Of a DNA stretch of 64,000 nt, positions 1 through 10,914 are shown piece after piece. The position numbers and the translations under genes are program-made. Under the pieces are notes generated by a model. It did not search any database and was not told the origin of the DNA. It saw only the letters and a program-made list of their open reading frames with translations. Origin of the DNA: Takakia lepidozioides (lineage: Eukaryota > Streptophyta > Takakiopsida > Takakiales > Takakiaceae); assembly GCA_030704615.1 (NCBI GenBank), contig CM060731.1, positions 25,482,001-25,546,000 on the forward strand, written 5' to 3'. Position 1 is the first letter of the stretch. Every line of letters starts with the position of its first letter.

Positions 1-25
1 GCAACCCCGCAAATCAACGTCAGCC

Positions 26-1100
26 ATGGAAGTTGGTGGAACAGACCCGATTGCAAGTAGAATGGTGTTGTTAGAGGAGGAGGAAGAGAGGGTGAAGGAT
101 GCAACAGGTTGTCTTCCACTATTTTTACAATGTTGGTGTGTAAAGGAACCTAATGAGACACCAGAGAAGAAATGGGAGAGGTTTATCTACATGCCAGAGG
201 TTACTGCAGCATGACATGTTTTACGGATACAGTTGCGCACGAAGCTAGCAAATAGTCCCCTAAAGGAATTTTTTTGTGATATGTATATGTCATTCACCAC
301 TGGGGACAAAGTGCAAGCAATTGAGACAGCCTATGATTGCCAATATCTTTATGTAGACACCTCGCAGACTGGCAGATGTGTGTGTGGGTTGGTCAGGAAC
401 ATCCTAGCCGAGGAAATTCAACATATTGACCGAGATATCTTTTTGGATTCCAAATGGAAGTCGGCCATCTCTAGGGAAAGCCAAGAGCCACAACCTAATC
501 TTTCTTTATTGCTGGCGCAAGCATGGAAGAGTGGAGTCCCGCTGTATGCAGAGAATGTCAAAACTCTCGACAACATTGTATAGTTTAACTCCAAGCAAGA
601 AAGCACTTTGGGCTTGGTAGAGGGGTGCATAATTGTATGTCCCATCAGCATTCAATAACAAAAGGGTGGATGCCATTGTCCGAGAAGGGGCTCCAAGATC
701 TAAACCTGTTCGTAAGGTTGTTGCTTCCTTGAAAGAATTAACAGGGGCTAGTCAACCATTGGCGGATATCTTGAAATCTTATGAGAACCGAAACTTGCAT
801 GTTGCAGCAGTGCCGATCACCATTGGAGATCTCGGCAAGCACGAGCTCAGCAAAAGAATTCTGGAGCCCAGAAGTCAGCGATGTTTGGTTTCAAGATGAG
901 AATGCAGAAGAGGCTGCCAAGTGGTTTATTTGGTATGCAAGGGCATCTTGCATAAAAAACAAGAGCATGCTGCAGAGGAGATGAATCCCTATATGTATGC
1001 TGGGAGGGAAATTCAGGGCACAACGAGGAAGATGTTGGTGAAGGAGAGTGCCACGTCACTGTGCTTCTGCCTGTTGAGCAATTTGAGCCGTCTTTGAAGT
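26..1100 (+). pseudogene. Degenerate intronless coding remnant, family not recognised
   Basis: Coding-like sequence runs through one frame from 26 to 583, broken by a stop at 212-214. It then jumps frame twice (633-899, then to about 984). The fragments look like one protein: an acidic stretch LLEEEEERVKDA, segments such as YDCQYLYVDTSQTGRCVCG and FLDSKWKSAISRESQEP, then SLKELTGASQPLADILKSYE. No intron borders are visible at the breaks and the copy is split by stops and shifts, so a retrocopy or an old pseudogene is likely. The left edge of the window cuts it. I do not recognise the family. It directly precedes another decayed intronless copy at 1180, and the two could belong to one inserted segment. 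Confidence 0.4.
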
Positions 1101-1179
1101 ACCTTAAGGGAAACATGGACTGACTGAGTTTCTGACGATATATTGTGTCAGTCACTGCAGTGCTGATGGAAAAAGATCG

Positions 1180-1870
1180 GGAGACAGGAAATGGCACAGG
1201 CAACGTCTTCCCCATGATGATATTGACAACAGGTGCTCCTTTCAGGGAGTCCCTCAGTACTATTGACATGGCCTTGAATCCCTCCACAGGTCTGTGGATG
1301 CTTGGAACCATAAGGCAGCCTTTCTTTTGCCATTCATTTTGGGGACATGTTTGACGGTTGCTGCCCCAGGGAGGGGTCCCAGATAGCATTTAGCAGGGTA
1401 TTGAGTGAGTTCAATGGCTTTCAGGGGGGTCCTGCCTATCATATGCTAGGGAATCACTGTCTGTTGCCACGTGCTGAACTGAACCATTTGCTAGGCATTT
1501 TGCCTTCTTTGGATAGTCACAACTACTTTTCTTTCTGTCCCTACCCCGGGTTTCGAATTGTTGTCTTGGATGGCTATGATGTGAGTGCCCTGGGGTGGCC
1601 TGAGGGACACCTGCACACTGAAGCTGGCGTCAAATTACTTGAAACCAAGAACCCAAATGTTGAGAAGAATAGCCCAGAGGAGTCGAGAAAAGGTTTGTGA
1701 TGTCCAATGGGGGCATTGGACAGGGGCAGTTAGCCTGGTTTGACAGATGCTTGAGGAAGCCACTGATTGCCAAGAGAAAATTGCGTTTGCAACTGAATGC
1801 TGAGGCAGCGTCCCCTTCAACACTACCCTGGAATTGTGACGAGGTGATGGAGACAGTCCACAAGATAGAA
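1180..1870 (+). pseudogene. Retropseudogene of Mn-dependent ADP-ribose/CDP-alcohol diphosphatase
   Basis: The frame around 1329-1700 reads AIHFGDMFDGCCPREGSQ, then AYHMLGNHCLLPRAELNHLL, then FRIVVLDGYDVSALG and NPNVEKNSP. These are calcineurin-like metallophosphoesterase signatures: GDxxDG, and GNH where the family has GNHE. The FxxxLDxYDxSxLG segment is typical of the ADPRM family. Upstream, HDDIDNRCSFQGV and HGLESLHRSVDAWN fit the region before the GD motif. Homology continues past the stop at 1700 in another frame (FVMSNGGIGQGQLAWFDRCL, later WNCDEVMETVHK). There are no introns, at least two frame changes, an in-frame stop near 1264 and a lost catalytic-site Glu, so this copy cannot encode the full enzyme. 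Confidence 0.7.
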
Positions 1871-2362
1871 TGAACAAAAGAATGCGAATTTGGTGAAACT
1901 CGATACCTGGCATGAGGTTGTCCTTGCAAGGTACTGAGACTGGTCACTGGATACAATCATACAGGCCTTTCCGCATTGATTTTTACCGTTGTCCTTTGAT
2001 ATAAATTTACTAGTGGATATGTGGGAGTTAACCCTGGCAAGTTGTGAGCTGTAAATTTGCACACTGAGTTCCGATGGATGACTGCAATCTATCCTCTCCA
2101 AGAATGGTGATTTCGTTGCATATCAGAATACATGAATGAATGTATGTTAAACATAAGATGCCCAGTAGCAAGACAACCATTACTTGCCCTTTGCTTTTGA
2201 CAAGTCTGCTCGAGTACTGAGCAAATAACATGATCAGTTCTTGATGGTGAGCATCACTTTCTCTTTGTCTTCTTCGAACCCGTCGTTGTTTACAAAATGA
2301 TGACAGTCTTTTCTGCTTCTAGTTTCAAGCGATCTAGTTTTCTTTCAAGCATGTTGCGTGTT
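1871..2362. other. Short intergenic stretch, nothing recognised
   Basis: Lies between the diphosphatase pseudogene and the stop codon of the minus-strand PPR gene, so its right half probably includes the PPR 3' untranslated region. No conserved coding frame, RNA gene or repeat was seen. Confidence 0.5.
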
Positions 2363-5210
2363 TCACCAGTAATCCCCACATGAACAAGCCCCGTCTTGGA
2401 AGTGGTGAAAGCGGTTCGCATCTCGTACGACTATTGTTCGCCCAACAATCTTGGAGATGAGCTTGGTAGCTGTGTGACAGTCCCCACACACACGCAGGTT
2501 CTTAATGATACGAATAGGCATCCCAGGTGGCGTGCTGATGAGCCCAAAGGCAATAGCCAGCCTCTCACTGTGGTGGCCAAGAGAAATTTCCTTCTGCTCC
2601 TCCCCCAAATCATGCAATACAGAGCGAGTGTCAGGCACATACCCAACCTCCTTCATCAGCCCAGACAATCTCTTCAGCACAGAATGAATTTGAGGAATTT
2701 GTGGATGCAGATTGTCTTCTGCGATGAATGTATGCACCTGGTTGTCCACCTCAATGCAGCTGCGCCCTGTCTCCTTCTTGACACCACTGTCTTCCATCAT
2801 TTTTCTCACCTTTGCTTGATCATCCCACCTGCCAGCAGCAGCATAGATGTTCGATAACAGAACATAAGTCGCAGCGTCCTGTGGATCCCAATTGAGAAGG
2901 CATGTTGCCATACGTTGGGCTAGCTTTACATCCCCATGACTCTTGCAAGCACTCAGCAAGGCCGCCCATACTCCAGCATCTGCTGCCATTGGCATGTTGT
3001 TAATTAAATCCTCTGCCTCATCTAATCGCCCTGCACGGCCAAGAAGGTCTGCCATGCAGCCAAAATGCTCCACTGTAGGAGTGATGCCATGATCTCGAAT
3101 CATGGAATCAAAGTATTCTCGGCCTTCATTGACTAATCCCACATGGCTACATGCAGAGAGAAGACATATAAATGTGATACCATCCGGCTTCAAACCTTCC
3201 AGTTGCATATGTTCAAATAGTCGAAGGCCCTCCCTAGCACACCCATTTCGAGCATATCCAGCAATCATCATGTTCCATGAGACCACATTTCGCTCAGCCA
3301 TGTTGTCGAACACCTGACGTGCATCCCTTATACTCCCACATTTGGCATACATGTCAGCAAGGGCAGTGTCGAGAATGGTATCTGGTCCAATTCCAGTCTT
3401 GCTGATGTCAGCATGGACCTGTTTGCCCTTTTCCAGGGCTCCTAGGCTGGCACATGCATTGAGAACACACACGAACGTGACCCTGTCAGGCATCACCCCT
3501 TCCTGTTTCATTTTCTCATAAGTCTCGAAAGCCTCCCTCCCACACCCATGTTGAGCATATCCTGCAATCATAGCACTCCAAGAGATCACACTTCGTTCAG
3601 ACATATTGTGGAAAACGCGACACGAATCGTTTATGCTCCCACATTTGGCATACATGTCAACAAGAGTATTCTCCAAATTGATATCTGAGGCAATTCCAGC
3701 TTCCAGAATGTCAGTATGGACCTGTTTACCCTTTTCCAGATCTCCTAGACTGGCACACGCATTGAGAACACAAATGAATGTAACTCTGTCAGGAGTCACC
3801 CCTTCCCGAATCATTTGCTCATACATCTCGAACGCCTCCCTACCACACCCATGTTGAGCATAGCCTGTGATCATCACAGTCCATGAGACCACATCTCGTT
3901 GAGCCATAGTTTCAAAAACTTTGCATGCATCCTGTACATTCCCACATTTTGCATACATGTCAATAAGGGTGTTCTCCAGCATGATATCTGGAGCAATCCC
4001 ACTTTTGCTGATGTCAGCATGGACCTCCTTGCCCTTTTCCAGGGCTCCTAGGCTGGCACAGGCATTGAGAAGACAAATGAATGTGACCTTGGTGGGTGTC
4101 AACCCTTCCTTTCTCATTTCCTCATACATCTGAAAAGTCTCCCTAGTACACCCATGCTGAGCATATCCAGAGATCATTGCGTTCCATGAGACCACATCTT
4201 GCGTAGTCATGTTGTCGAACACTTGACAAGCATCCTTTATGCTCCCACATTTTGCATACATGTCAATAAGGGAATTCTCCAGAATGATGTCAAGACAAAC
4301 TCCACTTTTCCTGATGTCAGCATGGACCTCTTTGGCCTTTTCCAGGTTTCCTAGGCTGGCACAGGCATTGACAACACAAATGAAAGTGACCTTGTTGGGT
4401 GACAACCCTTCCTGTATCATTTGCTCATACATCTCAAAAGCCTCCCTACCAAACCCATGCTTGGCATATCCTGTGATCATTGCATTCCATGAAACCACAT
4501 CTTGTTTGGTCATATTGTCAAACACTTGCTGTGCATCCTTCAGACTCCCGCATTTGGCATACATATCAGCAAGGGCAGTCTCCAGAATGATATCGGGCGC
4601 AATTCCAGCTGCGATAATGTCAGCATGAACCTTTTTGCCCTTTTCCAGAGCTCCTAGGCTGGCACATGCATTGAGAATGCAAATGAATGTAACCTTGTTA
4701 GGTGTCACCCCTTCACTTTGCATTTTCTCATAGACAGTGAAAGCCTCCCTACCACACCCATGCTTACTATATCCGGTTATCATTATAGTCCACGTAAACA
4801 GATTCCGATCAGGCATTTTCTCAAACATTTCACGTGCATCATATATGCTCCCGCACTTGGCATACATGTTGACAAGGTTGTTGAGTAGAAGAATGTTTGG
4901 TTGAAATCCACTTCGAATAATGTGTGCATGCACTTGCTTTCCCTCTGCCAGTTTTTTCTTGTTGATGCACTCCTGCAAGACACAAATGTAAGTGTTGGAA
5001 TCTGCCCCAATGCTTTGTTGGTTCACAATGTGCAGCGCTTCTTCTAGTCGTCCTGCCTTACACAGTGACCTTACATATCCAGACATGCCAGAAGACTCCT
5101 TGTAGACTCCTCTTTTTGCTCTTTCAAAGGTAGAGGTGAGGGCAGATGTGCTACCACAGGCGCCAGTCCGATGTCTATCTAAGTTTTGCGCCTGATTCAA
5201 ACCAGCCAGC
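2363..5210 (-). CDS. PLS-type pentatricopeptide repeat protein with E and DYW domains
   Basis: One frame of about 950 codons ends in the canonical C-terminus CSCGDYW. Six P-L-S style triplets of about 101 residues each follow one another, every one with an MYAKCG core, then E/E+ motifs (WAALLSACKSHGD, AATYVLLSNIYAAAGRW). A DYW cytidine-deaminase domain closes the protein: PG box VGYVPDTRSV, HSE zinc/catalytic motif in HHSERLAIAFGLI, and CGDCH. In plants such proteins act in chloroplasts or mitochondria as site-specific C-to-U RNA editing factors. The first in-frame ATG is at 5086, after an open stretch without one. A TTGCAG acceptor-like site at 5211 suggests an upstream exon with the targeting peptide, so the true start is not settled. 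The triplets are very alike at DNA level (303-bp period), which points to recent internal duplication. The editing target cannot be read from the sequence. Confidence 0.93.
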
Positions 5211-5221
5211 CTGCAAGGCAC

Positions 5222-8200
5222 AAAAGTCTAGTTACAAACCTTCTCACTAAAAATTCCATGGAATCTTGCAAAACTCCTCCTACATACCCCAAAGAGAGAT
5301 CTCCTCATGAGGACAGGTTCCTTGCGACAAATTCCAAAAATAGAAGAGTGACAAAGGGCAATCAACTATCCTATCTGCTTGAGTTGGAATCCAAAATTTG
5401 CCCTCAAAACAATACCCACGGAATTCTTGCCCTGGCGCTCCACAGTGTATGTTGATGTAAGAACTATCACCCAACTGTGATTGACTTTGTGTCAGAGCAG
5501 ATAGCTTTGCTTTCACCCAAGGAAGGGTCAATAAACCCTCAACCCAAAGGACTTCCTTTGTGTGCTGATGTCTGAAGTCTGGTGATCTTGGACCTTTCTG
5601 TGAAAACCACAAGAGGGCAGCTGAGCAGCCTTGGCTTCAACTAGTGTCCCACAACCACCGAAGCTCCAAGCATTTTTGAAATAAAAAGGAACAACCTTTA
5701 CTGACCCATTGACAGCAGCAGTAAGATCTGCTTTTGCTGCTTTGCATGATCAAAAGAAAAATTGTCATTGATTAAAAAGCTATAGGAGACACAATCTGCC
5801 CAGATACAATCCAGTCTCAAGAACATAATCATGTCAGATTCAACACAAGCCCTCCTATAAAGCTCTGTCACATCCTAATAGAAAGTACCTCACCTTATCA
5901 AACCTGTTGTCATACCACTGCGAAGGATATGAGAAGTACTCCTGCCAAAGCCATTCTATGTTCATTGCTTGGCCTGCATGCAAGAATGCAAGAACGTGAG
6001 AACTTTGCAAGGATCTGAATGCATCAGTCTCTATTCCTTGCTATTATAATTTAGAACAGATGGACCTGTGGTTACAGCAAAAAACTGCCTTATAAGCGGT
6101 TGTGGGTTCACAGCCACATAAGTGTATGTTGGGTGTCACCCATTATAGCTAAATTAGCCAACCTAGCTATTGAAGGGGTTTCTGGGTCAACCGGTTAACT
6201 AATGTGTGGGTACTTGGGGACTTTTGAGTCCTTGGGAGAGCTTTGGGCAACAACGTTGCCCCAGTTACGGCCGTGATAAGGTGTCCAGCTTCCAAACAGA
6301 AGCAGTAGCCCCTTGGGGTGAAGTGACACCATAATGTTTTTGCAGGAGTCAACCTTTGTTTTTTTTGTTTTCTAAGTTTGCTAAGTTGGGCTCTTTCTCT
6401 GCTTCATCGACTCAAGAAACCCACAAACATACAACATGTTACACATACTGCAGAAGATTCTGAAGGAGCCAGTGGGGGCCCTTCAAGCATTGCTGATTGT
6501 GAGTGATACTTACGTTCCTCCATAGTCCGTTTTCTACCAGAACCTCTCTTTCGACCATCACCTGCCATCCCACCAGCATCTGAACTTGCATCTTGAAACT
6601 TGAATGGAGCTCGAGTGCTCATAGCAGAATCAAAGCCACAGTCTAGTATCCATTCACCATTCCATTGTGCTCGACCTTGCATCCTGGTAGCTAGCTCTAC
6701 TTTACCAAATAACCTCCTGTGTATGCTCATATTTGAAGTGTGGCGATCTTGGACTTGCTGTGAAAGCCCCAAGTGTGCAGCTGAGCAGCGATAGCTTTAA
6801 CCACAGCCTCGTATACACCAGGCTACAACCACTGAAGCTCCACAAGCATGGCTTCAGACAACAGGGCATTTCAATGTCATGGTCAATCAACAAAGGCCTG
6901 ATCCAACAATAGCACTGAAAATTTATCAACTCTTCTCCCAGGAATTAAACAAAGACTGGAAAACAATCAAGATGGCCTCACCTCTACACCCACTCACCTT
7001 ATATCCGCTACTTAGCATTCAGGGTGGCCATGTGGGTGGGGAGTTTCCATTTACAGACCACAATCTTTGCCGACTATTTGCTTATGATGAATGACTGTTT
7101 GCCACATAGGAGTTTAGCCGACATAGTGGGTGCCCACTCTCCTGGGGTGGGGGAGCCTCCACCATTGACCACCAGATAATAATAGGTGAATGTGTGAGTT
7201 GGTGTTGATAGAAACCCTCCTCACCAACTATTATCTCGCGGATTGAAGGTCACTATCCTGTCGGTTGGTTGGTTGGCTGTGATGGATCCAGGTCAGGCCA
7301 CTTCACCTTCTTTTGTGGCTGGGATTTCTGCTAAGGGCAAGAGACTAACGGCAGTTAAAGATATCTTGAAGTGTGTATGCGTTGATTTTGTATACGGACA
7401 CAATCATTGCTTTGATTGATGGTGGAAAGATGTAAGAGCATGTGGAAACACAGAAGGGAGTTGTTGCCGTTGTATGTATATGCAGGACTATGCCCTCATA
7501 AGGTGTGCAACCGTTCACAGTGAATGTTAAATATGGAAACCTTCCCCTTTATCCAACCCTCAACTTGACTGGTAATTGTAGATCTCATTGCTCCAAAGGT
7601 ACCACCACAGTATGTGGCAGCTTGCCTCAGCATTATGGATTGAACTCAAATGCTTCCACCTTCTAGACCTTGCAGCAGTATTCCAGCGAGCTATTCGCAA
7701 GCCCTGTTATTATTCTGACCTAAGAAAAAAAAAAACCATAGAAGGAGCTGATCCAATGGGGATAAGATGTCGCTCAAGACCGCAATGTGAACTTGGGTCG
7801 TGGAGTTTACGGCTCCGACGCATACAATTCAACCCATGAAAAGCGTTCCATGCTGTACCTTTCATCGGTTTCCCTGAAGACACGGGAGTTGTCATAGCCA
7901 TCAGTTGCAAGGTCCTTGCGCCCGGCATTGCCAAAGATACCCACTCCACATAATGGGATGTAAACGGGCTGAATCATGAAGTGAGGTCTCCAACTATTTC
8001 GCCGCAACGATAAGACAGGGCCTTGTGCATCTCCCTGTGCTGCACGCTGCTGCGCACAGCGATCTGCCATCCCTATACAGAGCTCAAGCACGAGGGAAGA
8101 AGAAAAATGAAGGTAGGGAAAGAACAAACTTCAAGTAAAGATATATATATAGTAGCGAAAAACTCGCACTTTTGCTGGTTGCGATATTTATTAAAGACTT

Positions 8201-8400
8201 CAAGTTAAGGGTTTTACTTTATTCCCCTCGCTCGAGGCTCCTCGCCCAATCCATACAGAAGTGTTGGGCGTGAACCTCGGCTGCAGATTCAGTGTTCCAA
8301 TTTGTGCGCACGAGGATGATCGGTACAAGGAGTTGATGCAGCAGTCGGCGGGTTGTGCTGTGATGAGCCTCTGTTATCGACCCGTGAGGATGGTGTGAGG
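5222..8400. other. Intergenic region between PPR and PRP17 genes, with a diverged repeat pair
   Basis: No convincing gene was found in 3.2 kb. A diverged direct repeat of at least 80 bp occurs at about 5548-5632 and 6711-6789. Both copies contain GCAGCTGAGCAGC after a conserved GTGATCTTGGAC-like block, which suggests an old dispersed element. The segment next to PRP17 (about 8000-8560) should hold its promoter and 5' leader. A tract TATATATATAG lies near 8142-8152. Confidence 0.5.
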
Positions 8401-8561
8401 TTGGTGTGAGCATCGTTCTAGGGGTTCAGGAGTCAGTGATTGTTCGGGTCAGGGGTGGTTTAAGACGGTCTGCAGCACATTCTGCATTCCGGATTGGGGT
8501 GAGAGTGGTTGGTGAAGTTTGTTGTTGTGAGCAGCAAGAGGAAGGAACGAGCTCGGGCCGA

Positions 8562-10914
8562 ATGGCCCAAATGGCAGACTCGCCATCGCCAGAAGGCTCC
8601 CCCGAATCCTCCCCTGTTCGGCTCATGCAACTCAGGAAGTCAGCTGCTCCCGAGATCAGTGACTCCCTTCTTGTCGTCTCACGGCCTGGGGACGCGGCTG
8701 GTTCGAAGAAACCAATCGACCCATCTCAACATAAGGTGAACTATAATCCTACCTTTGAGCAGCTGTGGGCACCGATTGCAGGCCCTGCGCACCCTTATGC
8801 AAAGGATGGAATGGCCCAGGGGCTTCGAAATCATAAATTAGGGTTTGTAGAAGATGCAGCGATTGCCTCCTTCATGTTTGATGAGCAGTACAATACCTTC
8901 CACGCATATGGATATGCCGCTGATCCTGCAGGGGTAACAAGCAACAACATTGTAGGAGACGCAAGTGCAGTGCAGATGAAAGACGGTGCGTCGGTGTACA
9001 ATCTCCCGCAGCACGAGCACAAGAAGCAGAAGGCCGACAGGAAACGGGGGCGGGAAACGAGTGTGGATGGTGAGGCTGGCGAAGAGAAGGACAACCCAGC
9101 ATCTGAGGCATGGCTTTTGAAAAATACAAAGAGCCCGTGGTCGGGCAAGAAGGAGGGGCTGCAAGGGGAGCTTACTGAAGAGCAAAAGAAGTATGCAGAG
9201 GAGCATGCTGAGAAAAAGAGTGAGAAAGAGAAGGGTGAGAAGGTGGAGATTGAGGATAAGAGTACTTTCCATGGTAAGGACGAGGTCGACTACCAGGGTC
9301 GCTCTTGGATTGCACCTCCGAAAGATGTGAAGGCCACCAATGATCACTGCTACATTCCCAAAAGATGGGTCCACACCTGGAGTGGGCACACCAAGGGTGT
9401 ATCAGCCATTCGCTTTTTCCCCAAATACGGCCACCTCCTGCTCTCTGCGAGCATGGACACGAAGGTTAAAATTTGGGACGTTCATGGCAGTGGCAAGTGT
9501 ATGCGGACATATATGGGCCATGGTAAAGCCGTTCGGGATATATCATTCAACAATGATGGGTCACGTTTTCTGAGTGCATCTTACGATAGGAAGATAAAGC
9601 TCTGGGACACCGAGACAGGCAAGGTGATCTCCTCATTCTCCACTGGCAAAATTCCCTATGTTGTTAAGTTCAACCCCGATGAAGACAAGCAGCATGTGTT
9701 ACTTGCTGGCATGAGTGACAAGAAGATTGTGCAATGGGATATGAATTCAGGGGAGATAACGCAAGAGTATGACCAGCACTTGGGGGCTGTCAACACTATC
9801 ACTTTTGTGGACAACAATAGGAGGTTTGTAACCTCAAGCGATGACAAGTCACTGCGTGTCTGGGAGTTTGGCATCCCTGTTGTCATCAAATACATCAGTG
9901 AGCCACACATGCATTCGATGCCATGCATCACTGTTCATCCCAACACCAACTGGTTTGCAGCACAGAGCTTGGACAATCAGATTCTCATCTACAGCACCCG
10001 AGAACGATTCCGGCTGAACAAAAAGAAGAGATTTGCAGGTCATATTGTTGCTGGTTATGCATGCCAGGTCAACTTCTCACCTGATGGCCGGTTCATCATG
10101 TCTGGTGATGGTGAGGGCCGCTGTTGGTTTTGGGATTGGAAGACTTGCAAAGTGTTTCGGACACTCAAGTGCCATGAGGGGGTTTGCATCGGCGCCGAAT
10201 GGCATCCCCTGGAGCAGTCCAAGGTGGCCACCTGTGGCTGGGATGGCCTCATTAAGTACTGGTATGTATGATCTCTTATTCCTATGTGCAGCAATACCTT
10301 GAATTATCTGTCAACAAGTGTGAAGGAACCATTATCTACCTTGGGACAATTCCTGATATTGGCGTATGCTTGTTGTAACATCGTTAAACAAATTGTATAG
10401 TTTTCTTTCACTACAAGTAACTAAGAGATCAGATCTTTCTGGTTCTTTAGACTAGAGGCAATTAACCTTTTGTGCTGCTGAAACCCAGGCGTGGGTCTAT
10501 GGCAAACAACGTGTTATGATTACATTCTAAGAGGCACTTTAGCTTGCCAGGGGTAGGTAATGAAGCAGTTACCACTCCTTGTAGGCATGATCATGTTCTT
10601 GGTGAAGATCAAGAACTGGACAGTTCTATGTTGGCAACAATGAACTCATGAATCCCTATTGCAAATTCTTGCACACTCTTGTGTCAAGAGTCAAAGCCCA
10701 ATAAACAGCCTGGGTAACCGAATTCGAAGAGGCCTTTGGGCTCCTCACCTTATAATCATGTAGAACCCAATAGGTATTCGGAATGGTTGGGCTGCTCTGG
10801 GTATTAGGGTACTGAAGGTCAGCTCCAAGTTCATTGAAGCTTTCTTCCCAGTTCATTATTTGATTGCAGCTCAGTGCGTAACGTGATGATGATTTTGTTG
10901 TTTACAGGGACTGA
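8562..10914 (+). CDS. CDC40: Pre-mRNA-processing factor 17 (CDC40), WD40-repeat splicing factor
   Basis: Exons 8562-10261 and 10908-10914 (568 residues). The N-terminus has the PRP17 pattern [20 protein letters not shown], then a charged linker ([17 protein letters not shown]). A WD40 propeller follows, from [17 protein letters not shown] through [21 protein letters not shown] and [10 protein letters not shown] to [12 protein letters not shown]17 acts in the nucleus in the second catalytic step of splicing. The open frame starts at 8406, but ATG 8562 (MAQMADSP) is the best start; ATG 8571 is possible. Without splicing the protein would end KYWYV. A GTATGT donor at 10262 and TTTACAG acceptor ending 10907 give the family ending KYWD plus stop. 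So nearly the whole protein is one exon and the last intron splits the penultimate codon. Confidence 0.95.
10262..10907 (+). other. 3'-terminal intron of PRP17
   Basis: 646-bp intron with donor GTATGT and acceptor TTGTTTACAG. It interrupts the tryptophan codon of the terminal KYWD. Support comes from restoring the family's usual C-terminus when it is removed. Confidence 0.8.

Noticed and set aside
3102-4628. Plus-strand open frames opposite the PPR gene
   Set aside because: They repeat with the 303-bp PPR period and are antisense shadows.
6080-6150. tRNA-like B-box (GGTTGTGGGTTCACAGCC)
   Set aside because: No matching A-box at the right distance and no cloverleaf.
8831-9389. Minus-strand frames of up to 183 codons in PRP17
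   Set aside because: Antisense to a clearly coding exon, no domain.
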